A stretch of DNA of 64,000 nucleotides from Amarobacillus sp046328225 (GCA_046328225.1 JAXLWZ010000018.1:1-64000); one strand, 5' to 3'. Counted from the stretch's first letter, positions 17,151-25,870 are shown. Notes: generated by a model not told the origin, from the letters alone. Numbers and translations: made by a program.

Positions 17151-17156
17151 ATTGTA
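17151..17156 (-). promoter_or_regulatory. -10 box of alpha/beta hydrolase gene
   Basis: TACAAT on the minus strand, 30 bp before the GTG; the short leader contains GAGGAG. Confidence 0.5.
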
Positions 17157-17344
17157 CGCCCGGTTGGGCCACCCGGTGCGCGATAGTGCGGGCCGGGTCG
17201 ATAGCGCCATTTGCGGGAACCGCTTCCCGCGATAGGCGATCCCGGGTTCAATGAAGAGGACAGCCTCGCGTGCGTGGGAAGCGTGCGCGAAGACCCGCCC
17301 GGCGTTTCGAACGAAGCGCGGGCCCGGAAACCGAGGGGCACACG

Positions 17345-17881
17345 TTGGAAAGCACGCTGCATGCGATCGCGCTCTGGATGCACATCCTGGGCATTGCCCT
17401 GTTCGTGGGGCCGCAGTTTTTCCTGGCTTTCGCCTGGCCGGCGGCGGCGCGGGGGATGACGGACCTGGCGGCGCGGACGGCGGCGGCGAAGGTGCTCACG
17501 CGCCGCTTCGGCTACATCGGCGTGGCGGGCCTCGTGCTCATCCTCATCGCGGGGACGTACCTCATCGCCACGTGGCGGGATTACTACGCGCAGCCGGGCG
17601 ACATCGGCTTCAACAGCCTGCGCTACGGGGTGGTATTCAGCGCGAAGATGGGCGTGCTCGCGGTGATGCTCGTGGTCGTGGGCCTGCACACGTTCAAGGT
17701 GGGGCCGGGGCTCGTGCGCGAAATGGAAGCCGAGGCGGCGGGAAACGGGAACCCGGAGGCGCTGCGGCGCGCGCGCATGATGTCGCGGACGCTGAGCGCG
17801 CTGGGGCTGCTGCTCACGCTGGGCATCATGGTCATGGGTGCGCTGCTCACGACGACGCAGTTCTCGATGCACGAGGTCTAG
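17345..17881 (+). CDS. Four-helix membrane protein (CopD/DUF2269-like)
   Basis: Integral membrane protein of 178 aa with four hydrophobic helices near residues 5-30, 55-75, 95-120 and 150-172. Histidines at the first helix (LHAIALWMHILG) and later (VVGLHTF) recall the heme- or copper-related CopD-like membrane family, but the match is weak. The TTG at 17345 follows GAGGGGCA at a suitable distance; a GTG at 17270 would add a basic, unstructured N-terminus. No partner gene is obvious. Confidence 0.7.
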   Translation: MESTLHAIALWMHILGIALFVGPQFFLAFAWPAAARGMTDLAARTAAAKVLTRRFGYIGVAGLVLILIAGTYLIATWRDYYAQPGDIGFNSLRYGVVFSAKMGVLAVMLVVVGLHTFKVGPGLVREMEAEAAGNGNPEALRRARMMSRTLSALGLLLTLGIMVMGALLTTTQFSMHEV

Positions 17882-18071
17882 GCGGGCGCGCGACGCGGGC
17901 CGTCTGACCGCGAACGGTGATGGGAACGTGACGAATCGTGCCCCGCGCACCGGGCAAGCGCGATTCTGTTGATAAAATCGACGCGTGCGACACGAATTAT
18001 CGACGTACGAGCAACAGACGAACGGGCGCGAAATGGGCAGAATGCGGGCGTGATGGGAATGGGGGTCTGGC

Positions 18072-18611
18072 ATGCCGTTTGAACGGCCCGTGCTCTCCGG
18101 CGACCGCATGGAACGGCGGGAGGGGACGCTCGTGCGGTCGCGGTCGCCGTTGGCGGCGATGCCGGTGGTGCTTTCGGGCGCGGAGGAGCGCTTCCTGGAG
18201 GAGCAGCAGCGGGTGCGCGCGGCCGCGGGGGCGCCGCCGTTGCGCTGGTTGCCGGCGCTCACGCGGGTAGCGCGGGGGCGATGCGACCAGATGCCCATCG
18301 CGGGGCCGGTGCACTTCGCGGCCGGCGGCGAACGGAGCTACGTGCCGCTGCTGGAGGCGCTGGGCGTGGACTTCCGGGCGGCGGGCGAGAACATCGCGGC
18401 GACGGCGGGCGAGCGGAGCGCGGAGGACGATGTCGCGCGCATCGTGGAGATGATGCTGGCGAACCCGTCGCAGCGTTCGAACCTGCTGGATGCGGGATAT
18501 ACGGGCCTTGGCGTGGGCGTGGTGGAAGGCGGAGGAGCGCGGTATTGGACGTCCATTTTCGTACGGAGTGAGGGCCGAATGGCCGGAGACCGTGGTGGAC
18601 AGCGGCCGTAA
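18072..18611 (+). CDS. CAP superfamily (SCP/PR-1-like) domain protein
   Basis: Protein of 179 aa. The CAP domain occupies residues ~40-165: FLEEQQRVRAAAGAPPLRW, then FRAAGENIA and NPSQRSNLLDAGYTGLGVG, which match the GENIA and NS-x-HRxNLL-type signatures. Of the usual cavity residues His/Glu are partly kept (the Glu of GENIA is present; the HRxNLL His is replaced in QRSNLL). There is no obvious signal peptide, unusual for a family that is normally secreted; an upstream start is not visible. AT-rich sequence at 17969-18000 could contain its promoter. Confidence 0.8.
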   Translation: MPFERPVLSGDRMERREGTLVRSRSPLAAMPVVLSGAEERFLEEQQRVRAAAGAPPLRWLPALTRVARGRCDQMPIAGPVHFAAGGERSYVPLLEALGVDFRAAGENIAATAGERSAEDDVARIVEMMLANPSQRSNLLDAGYTGLGVGVVEGGGARYWTSIFVRSEGRMAGDRGGQRP

Positions 18612-18649
18612 ACTCGTGGGTATTACGACTGCCGGAGTACAAGCTCTCC

Positions 18650-19819
18650 ATGAATTTCAACGACACTCCCGAGGAGTCCGCATTCCGCGCTGAGATTCGC
18701 GCCTTCATCGAGGCGGAAGCGCCGAAGAACACGCCGCGCAACGCGGAAGGGTTCGCGGGCGGGAGCACGACGCGGGACTGGTTCAAGAAGCTGGCGGCGC
18801 GCCGCTGGATCGCGCCGGCGTGGCCGGTGGAATACGGCGGCGCGGGCATGAGCGTGATGCAGCAGTTCATCTACAACTCGGAGCTGGCGGAAGCGCGCGT
18901 GCCGCGGCCGGGCGGCATCGCGACGGGGTTCGCGGGCCCGACGCTCATCGTGCACGGCACGGAGGAGCAGAAGCAGAAGTACCTGCCGGAGATCCTTGAG
19001 GGCGAAGTGAGCTGGTGCCAGGGCTATAGCGAGCCGGGCGCGGGTTCGGACCTGGCGGCGCTGCAGACGCGCGCGATTCGCGACGGCGACGACTTCGTGG
19101 TGAACGGCCAGAAGATCTGGACTTCGGGCGGGCACCGCGCGAAGTGGATGATCCTGCTCGCGCGGACGGACCCGGATGCGCCGAAGCACCGGGGCATCAC
19201 CTACTTCATCGTCGATATGAAGTCGCCGGGGCTGACGGTGCGGCCGCTGATCAACGCGGCCTACACGCACGAGTTCAACGAAGTATTCTTCGAGGATGTG
19301 CGGGTGCCGGCGGCGAACATCATCGGCGAGGAGAACCGGGGCTGGTACCTCGCGCAGACGACGCTGAGCTTCGAGCGTTCGAACATCGGGTCGGCGGTGG
19401 GCGCGCGCCAGAACGTGGAAGACCTGATCAAGTTCGCACGGGACCACCGGGCGGATGGCCAGAGCACGATCGATCACCTCTCCGGGGTGAAGACGGAGCT
19501 CGTGGACCGGTACGTCGAGGCGGGCGTGGCGACGCTGATGAGCTACAAGATCGTCTCCATCCAGGCGAAGGAAGGGATCGCGCCGGGGCACGAGGCGAGC
19601 GTGGCGAAGCTGTACGGGACGGAGCTGAACCAGCGCATCAACCGCACGGGGATGCGCATGCTGGGGCTCTACGGGCAGCTTTCGGGTGAGAACGCGCCGA
19701 TGCACGGGCGCATTCGCTACGGCTACCTGCGTTCGACGGCGAACACGATCGAGGGCGGGACGAGCGAGATCCAGCGGAACATCATCGCGACGCGGGGCCT
19801 GGGGCTGCCGCGCGCGTAG
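18650..19819 (+). CDS. Acyl-CoA dehydrogenase
   Basis: FAD enzyme of 389 aa introducing the alpha-beta double bond into acyl-CoA, passing electrons to ETF. Typical blocks are WCQGYSEPGAGSDLAALQT, the NGQKIWTSGGHRAKWM flavin site and TIEGGTSEIQRNIIA at the C-terminus. The ATWRA-type catalytic Glu cannot be placed with certainty; members with this SEPGAGSDLA/TSEIQRN pattern include steroid-side-chain and branched-chain enzymes. It starts 38 bp after the CAP gene and ends 5 bp before a heptad repeat. Confidence 0.95.
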   Translation: MNFNDTPEESAFRAEIRAFIEAEAPKNTPRNAEGFAGGSTTRDWFKKLAARRWIAPAWPVEYGGAGMSVMQQFIYNSELAEARVPRPGGIATGFAGPTLIVHGTEEQKQKYLPEILEGEVSWCQGYSEPGAGSDLAALQTRAIRDGDDFVVNGQKIWTSGGHRAKWMILLARTDPDAPKHRGITYFIVDMKSPGLTVRPLINAAYTHEFNEVFFEDVRVPAANIIGEENRGWYLAQTTLSFERSNIGSAVGARQNVEDLIKFARDHRADGQSTIDHLSGVKTELVDRYVEAGVATLMSYKIVSIQAKEGIAPGHEASVAKLYGTELNQRINRTGMRMLGLYGQLSGENAPMHGRIRYGYLRSTANTIEGGTSEIQRNIIATRGLGLPRA

Positions 19820-19823
19820 CGCG

Positions 19824-19858
19824 CGGAGAGAAAAGAGAAAAGAGGAAGGAGAAGAGGG
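19824..19858 (+). repeat. Heptad repeat element, family R2, copy a
   Basis: Four consecutive 7-base units, GAGAAAA, GAGAAAA, GAGGAAG, GAGAAGA (19826-19853), then GGGG. The array begins 4 bp after the acyl-CoA dehydrogenase stop. The same four-unit array with a diverged third unit recurs near 36.5, 37.0 and 52.6 kb. Confidence 0.75.
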
Positions 19859-19888
19859 GCGGGGGATCCTTCCGGGGTGAAAGTGAGA

Positions 19889-19918
19889 GAGAGGCCCGGG
19901 CTTGCGCCCGGGCCTCTC
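19889..19918 (+). terminator. Terminator hairpin after acyl-CoA dehydrogenase
   Basis: GAGAGGCCCGGGC and its exact complement form a 13-bp stem with a TTGC loop. Confidence 0.7.
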
Positions 19919-19962
19919 GCGTGTGGCCGGCGGGCGGGCGAGCGGATAACGGCGATGGCAGG

Positions 19963-19968
19963 TATAGT
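19963..19968 (+). promoter_or_regulatory. -10 box of DUF35-thiolase operon
   Basis: TATAGT about 75 bp before the GTG at 20042; a start site near 19975 would place the in-frame ATG at 19955 outside the transcript. No clear -35. Confidence 0.4.
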
Positions 19969-20041
19969 CGCTGACTGCAAATTGGGCGGGGCGAGAGCGG
20001 AAGCGCCGCCGCCCGCGGACCACCATGTGAAAGGCGAAACC

Positions 20042-20455
20042 GTGGCCTACAACAAGCCAATCCCTGAGCCCGACCCGCTGGGCAAGCCGTTCTGGGACGG
20101 CGCCAAGGCCGGGAAGCTGATGCTCCCGCGCTGCGTCGATTGCAGCCGTGTGCACTGGTACCCGCGGCACATCTGCCCCAACTGCCATTCAGACAACATC
20201 GAATGGGTCGAAGGCAGCGGCGATGGGTACATCCACACCTTCGCGGTGCAGCACCGCGCGATGGGCGGCTGGGCGGAGGAAGCTCCCTTCGTGACCGCCT
20301 ACATCGACCTCGCCGAGGGCGACCGGATGTTCACCGTGCTGCGCGGGGTGGACCCGAAGAACCCGGAGAGCATCAAGATCGGCGCGAAGGTGCGGGTCGA
20401 ATTCGAGGCCGCGACCGACGACGTGAGCATCGCGTTCTGGCGCGTGGCCGAGTAG
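20042..20455 (+). CDS. Zn-ribbon OB-fold protein (DUF35), thiolase partner
   Basis: Protein of 137 aa. The N-terminal rubredoxin-like zinc ribbon has CVDCSRVHWYPRHICPNC, followed by a small OB-fold (GDGYIHTFAVQHR). DUF35 proteins form complexes with thiolase-like enzymes and assist acyl-CoA condensation or cleavage, as in archaeal HMG-CoA synthesis and steroid side-chain degradation. The thiolase gene follows after 9 bp. The GTG at 20042 is one choice; a GTG at 20027 is also possible. Confidence 0.88.
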   Translation: MAYNKPIPEPDPLGKPFWDGAKAGKLMLPRCVDCSRVHWYPRHICPNCHSDNIEWVEGSGDGYIHTFAVQHRAMGGWAEEAPFVTAYIDLAEGDRMFTVLRGVDPKNPESIKIGAKVRVEFEAATDDVSIAFWRVAE

Positions 20456-20464
20456 GAGAGAGCA

Positions 20465-21670
20465 ATGCCTGGAGAACTTTCCCGCGCGGCCGCCATTGTC
20501 GGCGCGGCCGAGGCCAAGGAAATTGGCTACCCGAAGACGCCGAAGACCGCCCTTCAGCTGCACATGGAGGCGATCAAGAACGTCAGCAACCAGACGGGCA
20601 TCCCGATTTCGCGCATTAACGGCGTGTTCGGCGCGGGCTGGTCGTCGCAGATCGCGGAGCACCTGGGGCTGCACCCGGACTACATCGATACGACGGCCGT
20701 GGGCGGCTGCTCGTTCGAAATGCACGTGCACCACGCGCTGGCGGCGATCCACGCGGGCATCATCGATGTCGCGCTGGTGACACACGGCGAGAACGGGTAT
20801 TCGCAGCGGGCGACGGGCGGGCGCGGCACGGGCCGGGCGCGCGGCGGCGACCCGTGGGACCCGGGTTCGCTCTACAGCAACCCCTACGGCGTGACGGGCG
20901 CGCCTTCGAACTATTCGCACGCGCTGACGCGGCACATGCATCGCTATGGCACGACGCCGGAGGACTTCGCGGAGATCGCGGTGGTCACGCGGCAGTGGGC
21001 GACGCTGAACCCGCGCGCGGTGATGCATTCGAAGGAGACGCACCCGGAGGGCGGTCCGATCACGGTCGAGACGGTGCAGAAGTCGCGGATGATTTCGTGG
21101 CCGCTGACGCTGCTGCACGTCTGCCTGGTGACGGACTACGGCGGAGCGGTGCTGATCACGAGCCCGGAGATCGCGAAGAGCCTTCCGACGAAGCCGGTGT
21201 GGATCGCGGGCGCGGGCGAGAACATGAGCCACTCGAACATGCTCGAGATGGGCGACTTCACGGCGACCTCGGCGGCGGCTTCGGCGGCGACGGCGTACCG
21301 CATGGCGGGGATGGGTCCGGAAGACATGGAAATGGCCATGATCTACGACTCGTTCACGGTGACGGCGGGGATCACGGCGGAGATGCTGGGGCTGGCGCCG
21401 AAGGGCGAGGGCTTCACGCTCTGGAAGAGCGGGAAGGCGGCGCCGGGCGGCAGCTTCCCGATCAACACGAACGGTGGCGGCCTGTCGTTCAACCACAGCG
21501 GCATGTACGGCATGCAGCTGCTCGTCGAGGCGTATCGCCAGCTCAGCGGCACGGCCGAGGACGGCGTGAACGGCCTGCCGGGCAAGCAGACGAAGGCTCG
21601 CTCGTGCGTGGTGAACGGCACGGGCGGTTCGCTTTCGACGACGGGCACGCTGGTGCTCGTCGCGGACTAA
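20465..21670 (+). CDS. Thiolase family protein (SCP-x/lipid-transfer type)
   Basis: Protein of 401 aa with the thiolase fold. The nucleophilic Cys is in VGGCSFEMHVHHAL, and NGGGLSFNHSGMYGMQ replaces the classical C-terminal GHPxGATG, which places it with the thiolase-like lipid-transfer proteins rather than biosynthetic acetoacetyl-CoA thiolases. Together with the preceding DUF35 protein it probably forms a heteromer acting on CoA thioesters of long or cyclic acids. The ATG follows GGAGAGAGCA. A strong terminator follows. Confidence 0.9.
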   Translation: MPGELSRAAAIVGAAEAKEIGYPKTPKTALQLHMEAIKNVSNQTGIPISRINGVFGAGWSSQIAEHLGLHPDYIDTTAVGGCSFEMHVHHALAAIHAGIIDVALVTHGENGYSQRATGGRGTGRARGGDPWDPGSLYSNPYGVTGAPSNYSHALTRHMHRYGTTPEDFAEIAVVTRQWATLNPRAVMHSKETHPEGGPITVETVQKSRMISWPLTLLHVCLVTDYGGAVLITSPEIAKSLPTKPVWIAGAGENMSHSNMLEMGDFTATSAAASAATAYRMAGMGPEDMEMAMIYDSFTVTAGITAEMLGLAPKGEGFTLWKSGKAAPGGSFPINTNGGGLSFNHSGMYGMQLLVEAYRQLSGTAEDGVNGLPGKQTKARSCVVNGTGGSLSTTGTLVLVAD

Positions 21671-21693
21671 GTTCGCGTTCGCGGATGTACCTG

Positions 21694-21735
21694 GCGGCGC
21701 TCCCTCCGGTTCGGAGGGGGCGCCGCTTTCGTTTT
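21694..21735 (+). terminator. Rho-independent terminator after thiolase
   Basis: GCGGCGCTCCCTCC and GGAGGGGGCGCCGC pair over 14 bp with a single wobble; the T-rich TTTCGTTTT follows. One of the few classical intrinsic terminators in the window. Confidence 0.8.
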
Positions 21736-21746
21736 GGGGCTCGGGC

Positions 21747-21845
21747 TTAGCGGAGGGCGTCCCAGAAGTAGCGCCCGAGCCAGATGCCCGTGGCGACGGC
21801 GCCGAGTTGGAGGACGAGCCAGTACCAGCGGGCGCGCGCGCTCAT
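21747..21845 (-). CDS. Single-helix membrane micropeptide (32 aa)
   Basis: The ATG overlaps the TGA of the upstream SHOCT gene (ATGA), and 33 codons run to a TAA just before the thiolase terminator. The peptide starts MSARARWYWLVLQLGA and continues with GIWLGRYFWDALR, giving one hydrophobic helix bordered by Arg and Trp, a common pattern for small bacterial membrane proteins. The exact 4-bp overlap and hydrophobic composition support translation. It may be a subunit or regulator of the SHOCT membrane protein; this is inference. Confidence 0.62.
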   Translation of the reverse strand: MSARARWYWLVLQLGAVATGIWLGRYFWDALR

Positions 21846-22882
21846 GTGTCATGCCCCAGGAGCAGGCGGTCCTTGGCGGCGGCGAACTCGTCGTCGCTAA
21901 GGGCACCGGATTCGTGCAGGGAGGCGAGACGCTCGAGCGCGGTGACGATGGTGTCGCCGCCATAGGCCGTGCCGGCGGCGGCGGCGGCTTCCACGGCATC
22001 GGCCATCGCCAGCGGTGAGCCGGGCGGGAACGCGGGATGGAGTTCGAGGCGCGGGTCGCGGGCAGGAGCCGGCGGCGGCGGGACCGTGGGCTCGTCCTCC
22101 GGAATTGGCGGGTTTTCGAAGGTGGCCCAGCTCGCCGCCGCGGGCGGAGGTGGCGTCGTGCGCTCCACGGGGACTGGATTGTCGAAGATGGCCGCGGGGT
22201 CGGCGCCGGCGCGCTCGGGTGGGGGCCACGGGACGGCCTCACCGAGATCGCCGGGGGGAGGCGCCAGCGTTGGCGCGGAGCGCGCGTGGGTGGGAGCGAC
22301 GGGCCCGGCGCTCGCGGCGCGGGGCAGGCGCACGCCGGGCAGCGCGGCCGCGATGACGGCCCCGGCGCGCGTGGACGGCGCCGGGCGCGGCGCGGGCGGT
22401 GCATGCCCGAACGGCAGCAGCGACCGGGCGATGGGCAGGAGGAAGATGAGCAGGGGCGCGCCGCCCATCACGCCGAAGAGGACGGCGCAGACCAGGAAGC
22501 CCGTGTCCAGGCCGATGGGGGCGCCTGCGGGCGGATCGACGCCGTATTCGAGGAAGTTGTAGCCGAGGCTGAGGAAGAGCGCGGGCCAGGCGAGTGGCAG
22601 GAAGCCGGGGATATGCCGCGTGAGGGTGAGCCAGGCGTAGATGCCCAGGCAGATCACGCCGCCCCAGACACCTCCGAAGATGGCCGGGCCGGTGCCGTCG
22701 GGGCAGGGGCGCGCCGCCACGAAGGGGCCGCCACTGGCGCAGCTGCCGCCGATCTCCATCACGCCGCGCATGCCGAGGAAGAGGAGCGTCAGCCCGGCGA
22801 CGGCGCCGGCGAGCGACCCAGAGATGAGCACGGACGCCCAGAGCTGGTCCCCGAGGCTTCGCTGCCGTTCGCGCGCGCTCAC
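21842..22882 (-). CDS. Membrane protein with C-terminal SHOCT domain
   Basis: Protein of 346 aa. Residues ~1-150 hold four hydrophobic segments; residues ~155-300 are a Pro/Ala-rich cytoplasmic linker; the last ~33 residues (ALERLASLHESGALSDDEFAAAKDRLL) are a SHOCT domain, a short helical pair that mediates oligomerisation. No enzymatic motif is seen. The GTG has no ribosome site, but TACCGT ends 6 bp before it, indicating a leaderless transcript. The 32-residue gene overlapping its stop is probably co-expressed. Confidence 0.78.
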   Translation of the reverse strand: MSARERQRSLGDQLWASVLISGSLAGAVAGLTLLFLGMRGVMEIGGSCASGGPFVAARPCPDGTGPAIFGGVWGGVICLGIYAWLTLTRHIPGFLPLAWPALFLSLGYNFLEYGVDPPAGAPIGLDTGFLVCAVLFGVMGGAPLLIFLLPIARSLLPFGHAPPAPRPAPSTRAGAVIAAALPGVRLPRAASAGPVAPTHARSAPTLAPPPGDLGEAVPWPPPERAGADPAAIFDNPVPVERTTPPPPAAASWATFENPPIPEDEPTVPPPPAPARDPRLELHPAFPPGSPLAMADAVEAAAAAGTAYGGDTIVTALERLASLHESGALSDDEFAAAKDRLLLGHDT

Positions 22883-22888
22883 GGCGAC

Positions 22889-22894
22889 ACGGTA
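22889..22894 (-). promoter_or_regulatory. -10 box directly in front of SHOCT gene (leaderless start)
   Basis: TACCGT on the minus strand followed by GTCGCC and the GTG start. Confidence 0.45.
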
Positions 22895-22906
22895 GGGGAG
22901 GACGGA

Positions 22907-22941
22907 GGAATGAGGAATGAGGAATGAGGAATGAGGAATGA
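22907..22941 (+). repeat. Heptad repeat, family R3, copy a
   Basis: Five exact copies of GGAATGA in tandem, between the SHOCT gene's start and the PPOX gene's stop. It lies just upstream of the SHOCT -10 box, where a -35 element would be expected. Confidence 0.85.
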
Positions 22942-22989
22942 GGAGTGGGCGTGTCCCGATTCGACGGACAGGGTGCTTAGGCGGCGGGA

Positions 22990-23003
22990 GGAATGAGGAA
23001 TGA
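22990..23003 (+). repeat. Heptad repeat, family R3, copy b
   Basis: Two exact copies of GGAATGA, ending 5 bp from the stop codon of the PPOX-like gene. Confidence 0.7.
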
Positions 23004-23008
23004 GGTGA

Positions 23009-23560
23009 TTAGAGCGGGGTGCCGTCCTTGCGGAGGAGGGGGCCGGGTGCGGGGAAGCCGGACTCCGTGATGGTGCGCGGCTGGAGGCGGTTTTCGCACC
23101 AGCGGTCGAGCGTGTCGCGCTCGGCGACGAACTCCATGCGGGGGACGGCGTAGCCACAGGAGGTCTGGACGCGTTCGACATCGACCAGGAACGCCTGCCG
23201 CACGAAGGGGTGGACGTCGTCGCGGAACGCCTCGCGGTGAGTGGCGAATCCGGGGTCGTCGAGGGCGAGGGCGCGGCCCCGGCCGTAGAGGCGGAGGATG
23301 CCGGCGGTCTTTTCGAAGCTGCAGAACATGACGGTGATGCGGCTGTCCGTGGCCGTGTGGCGGGCCGTCTCGTTGCCGCTGCCGGGGTAATCGAGCCAGC
23401 CCACGAGGTTCGGGCCGAGCACGCGGCAGAGGGTGCGGCCCTTGGGCGAGAGGTTCACCGTGCCGTCCGCGCCTTCGCCGGCGGTGGCCACGAAGAACAG
23501 GTGCTGGCGTTCGATGAACGCGCGGCGGTCGGCGTCGATGGAGTCGTACCAGTCGGCCAT
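23009..23560 (-). CDS. Pyridoxamine 5'-phosphate oxidase-like flavoprotein
   Basis: Protein of 183 aa with the split-barrel FMN-binding fold. Recognisable parts are FIERQHLFFVATAG, NLSPKGRTLCRVLGPN and the YPGSGNETARH segment, which match the small PPOX-family proteins that act on F420 or FMN substrates; the true pyridoxamine oxidase signature is not evident. The ATG at 23560 is preceded by GGAGG at 7 bp. The gene lies downstream of the acyltransferase gene on the same strand, but CATAAT at 23592-23597 could give it its own promoter. Confidence 0.87.
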   Translation of the reverse strand: MADWYDSIDADRRAFIERQHLFFVATAGEGADGTVNLSPKGRTLCRVLGPNLVGWLDYPGSGNETARHTATDSRITVMFCSFEKTAGILRLYGRGRALALDDPGFATHREAFRDDVHPFVRQAFLVDVERVQTSCGYAVPRMEFVAERDTLDRWCENRLQPRTITESGFPAPGPLLRKDGTPL

Positions 23561-23615
23561 GGCGGAGCCTCCGGGAAATACGTTCGAGCGATTATGCCTG
23601 TTCGAAGTCGCGTTT

Positions 23616-24746
23616 TCAGCCGTGCGGGCCGATGGACCGATTCGTTCGATCGATGGGTCCCGGCGCAGGTCGTGCGGCCGGTTCGACGCCAAGGAGTGGG
23701 CCGGCGGCGGGCCCGAGGATGCGGGCGGCGAGCCAGACGGCGGCGAACGAGGTCGCGAAGCCGGTGACGAAGATGCCGTTCATGAGCTTCCAGTAGTCGT
23801 CCTGGACGCGGCTGTCCGAGATGAAGGTCTCGGTGACGTAGCCGACGAAGAACGGCATGTGGACCAGGTAGATGGCGAAGGCGTAGCGGCCGAGGCGGCC
23901 GATGGGGTGCAGGAAGGCGAATGCGCGGCGTGGGAGGCCGGCGGCGATGGCGGCGAGCGCCGCGGGAATCGCGCAGCAGCTGAAGAGGAAGGTGACGACG
24001 CTGAAGTAGCTCACGGGGTAGGCATGGTCGTGTTCGCCGCGGTAGAGGTAGAGGGCCATGAGCACCACCATCGCGGCGAGCGCGGCCGGGGCGACGCGGC
24101 GCGCGAGCGCGATGGGGTCGGCGAGGCGGCCGGCCCAGAGCCCGGCGACGGGGAAGGCAGCCCACGCGAGCGGGTTGCGATAGGCCCAGGTGGCGAACTC
24201 GCCGTCGAGGCCATGGCGGGCGATGGCCCACTGGTACCAGGCGATGGTGCCCAGGTTCGCGGCGAAGGCGGCAATCGCGGCAAGGCCGAGGGTGCGGGCG
24301 GAGAGCGCGCGGAAGGGGTAGAGCGCCGCGTAGAAGGTGATGAGCACGAGCACGTAGTAGTACTGGCCGGAGATATCGAACTGGACGAAGTCGGCGAGGA
24401 GGTCGCGCGCGGGGGTGTCTTCGCGCCAGAGGCGGTAGGCGAGCGCGGCGGTCATCCAGATGGCGACGGGCAGGCCGATGCGCAGAAGCTTGCGGGAGGC
24501 GAAGGCGGCAAGGCCGCGGTTCCGTTCGCGGGCGAGGAGGAGGCCGCTCATGAAGAGGAACGCGGGCACGGCGGCGTGGGCGAAGAGATGGATGACGTGC
24601 ATCGCCACCTTGTGCCGGTTGGGGGTGACGTCCCAGGGGCGAAAGTAGGCGTGGAGATAGACGACGAACACGATGGCGAGGCCGCGCAGCACATCCAGCT
24701 CGGGCATGCGGCGGGAGGGGGTGGCGGCCGTTGTCGCGGGTGGCAC
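23616..24746 (-). CDS. Membrane acyltransferase, family 3
   Basis: Integral membrane protein of 376 aa with about ten helices. The beginning ELDVLRGLAIVFVVYLHAYF carries the conserved Arg and His-containing first-helix motif of acyltransferase 3 (OafA-like) enzymes, which O-acetylate or O-acylate surface polysaccharides and lipids; ...RYAFAIYLVHMPFF near the C-terminus is also typical. The GTG at 24746 is a compromise start: the frame is open to a TTG at 24854, and an ATG at 24707 begins immediately before the first helix. None has a convincing ribosome-binding site. Confidence 0.82.
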   Translation of the reverse strand: MPPATTAATPSRRMPELDVLRGLAIVFVVYLHAYFRPWDVTPNRHKVAMHVIHLFAHAAVPAFLFMSGLLLARERNRGLAAFASRKLLRIGLPVAIWMTAALAYRLWREDTPARDLLADFVQFDISGQYYYVLVLITFYAALYPFRALSARTLGLAAIAAFAANLGTIAWYQWAIARHGLDGEFATWAYRNPLAWAAFPVAGLWAGRLADPIALARRVAPAALAAMVVLMALYLYRGEHDHAYPVSYFSVVTFLFSCCAIPAALAAIAAGLPRRAFAFLHPIGRLGRYAFAIYLVHMPFFVGYVTETFISDSRVQDDYWKLMNGIFVTGFATSFAAVWLAARILGPAAGPLLGVEPAARPAPGPIDRTNRSIGPHG

Positions 24747-24941
24747 CGCTTCGATGGTGCCGCGCCGGGAGCGTTCGGGCGACCCCGGGGGTGGTGCCGG
24801 TAAAAGGACAGGACTGGTAAAGCGGGGGCTGATCACTCGTCCCCGGAGGGTCAACGCGGGGGAATCCCGTGCCCGGCGGCGTGCGTATCGTCACCAGCGC
24901 CCTGCAGGCCGTTGACCGAACAACTAACGAGGGAAGACGAA

Positions 24942-25867
24942 ATGCGACCAATGATGCGGCTGGCGGGCGCCGGCCTGGCAGCGCTTACGGTGGTGGTGGC
25001 GGGGGTGGCCGGCGCGGGGGGCGCCCGGGCGCGGCGAACGCCGCCACGACCACGACCGTGAACATGAAGAACTTCCAGTATTCGCCGGGGACGGTGAGCA
25101 TCGATGTGGGCGACACGGTTCGCTGGCTGAACAACGAGGACAGCGTCGCGCACACGGCGACCTCGGAGGCGTTCCCGGGGTTCGCGACGACTGTCATCGC
25201 GGCCGGGGAGACGGCGTCGGTGGTGTTCGACAAGGCGGGGGCGTACCCGTACTTCTGCCTGATTCACCCGGGCATGCGAGGCGTGGTGCTGGTAGGCGGC
25301 GCGACGGGGGCGCCCGGGACGCGTCCCGCGGCGGTGGCGCAGCAGGCGATCAACCTGCGGCTCACGGGCGCCGAGGAGGTGCCGGCGGTGAACACGCCCG
25401 CGAACGGGGCCTTCGCGGCGACGGCGGACGCGAGCTCGGTGCGGTTCCAGCTGCAGGCGGCGGGCGTGGGCATGACGATGGCGCACATCCACCAGGGGGC
25501 GAAGGGCACGAACGGGCCGGTGGTGGCGTTCCTCTTCGGGCCGAACACGGCGGGCCAGAACTCCTTCGATGTCTCCGGGACCATTCGCGAGGCCGACCTG
25601 GTGGGCCCGTTGAAGGGCGATATGCGCGGCTTCCAGGCGGCGCTGGCGGCCGGGAACCTGTACGTGAACGTACACACGACGGCGAACCCGGGCGGCGAAA
25701 TGCGCGCGCAGATCCCCGCCACGTCCGTGCCGCGGCCGCCTTCCACGGGGACGGGGCTGGCGATTGGTCACGGCGATTGGGCGATGTACGGGTTGCTTTC
25801 GCTCCTCGCGCTGGTGGCGGTGACGGGTGGCGTGGGGGCCTGCGCGAAGGCGCTGAGGCGGAGGTAG
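24942..25867 (+). CDS. Exported cupredoxin-CHRD protein with a frameshift behind the signal peptide
   Basis: An ATG with GAGGGAAG upstream starts a convincing signal peptide (MRPMMRLAGAGLAALTVV..., cleavage near GGARA) that runs into a stop at about 25061. The mature protein continues in another frame from about 25035. A -1 shift, or one extra G in the G6 tract at 25016-25021, would join them. The mature part has a blue-copper domain with ligands His (VAHTA), Cys and His (YFCLIHPGM) and Met, then a CHRD domain (AHIHQGAKGTNGP, NLYVNVHT), and a C-terminal hydrophobic anchor followed by RRR. Sequencing error, phase variation or recoding could explain the break. Confidence 0.75.
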
Positions 25868-25870
25868 AGA

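Noticed and set aside
19955..20041. ATG at 19955 as the start of the DUF35 gene
   Set aside because: A TATAGT box lies just after it, and the residues it would add (to 20041) do not resemble the family's N-terminus.
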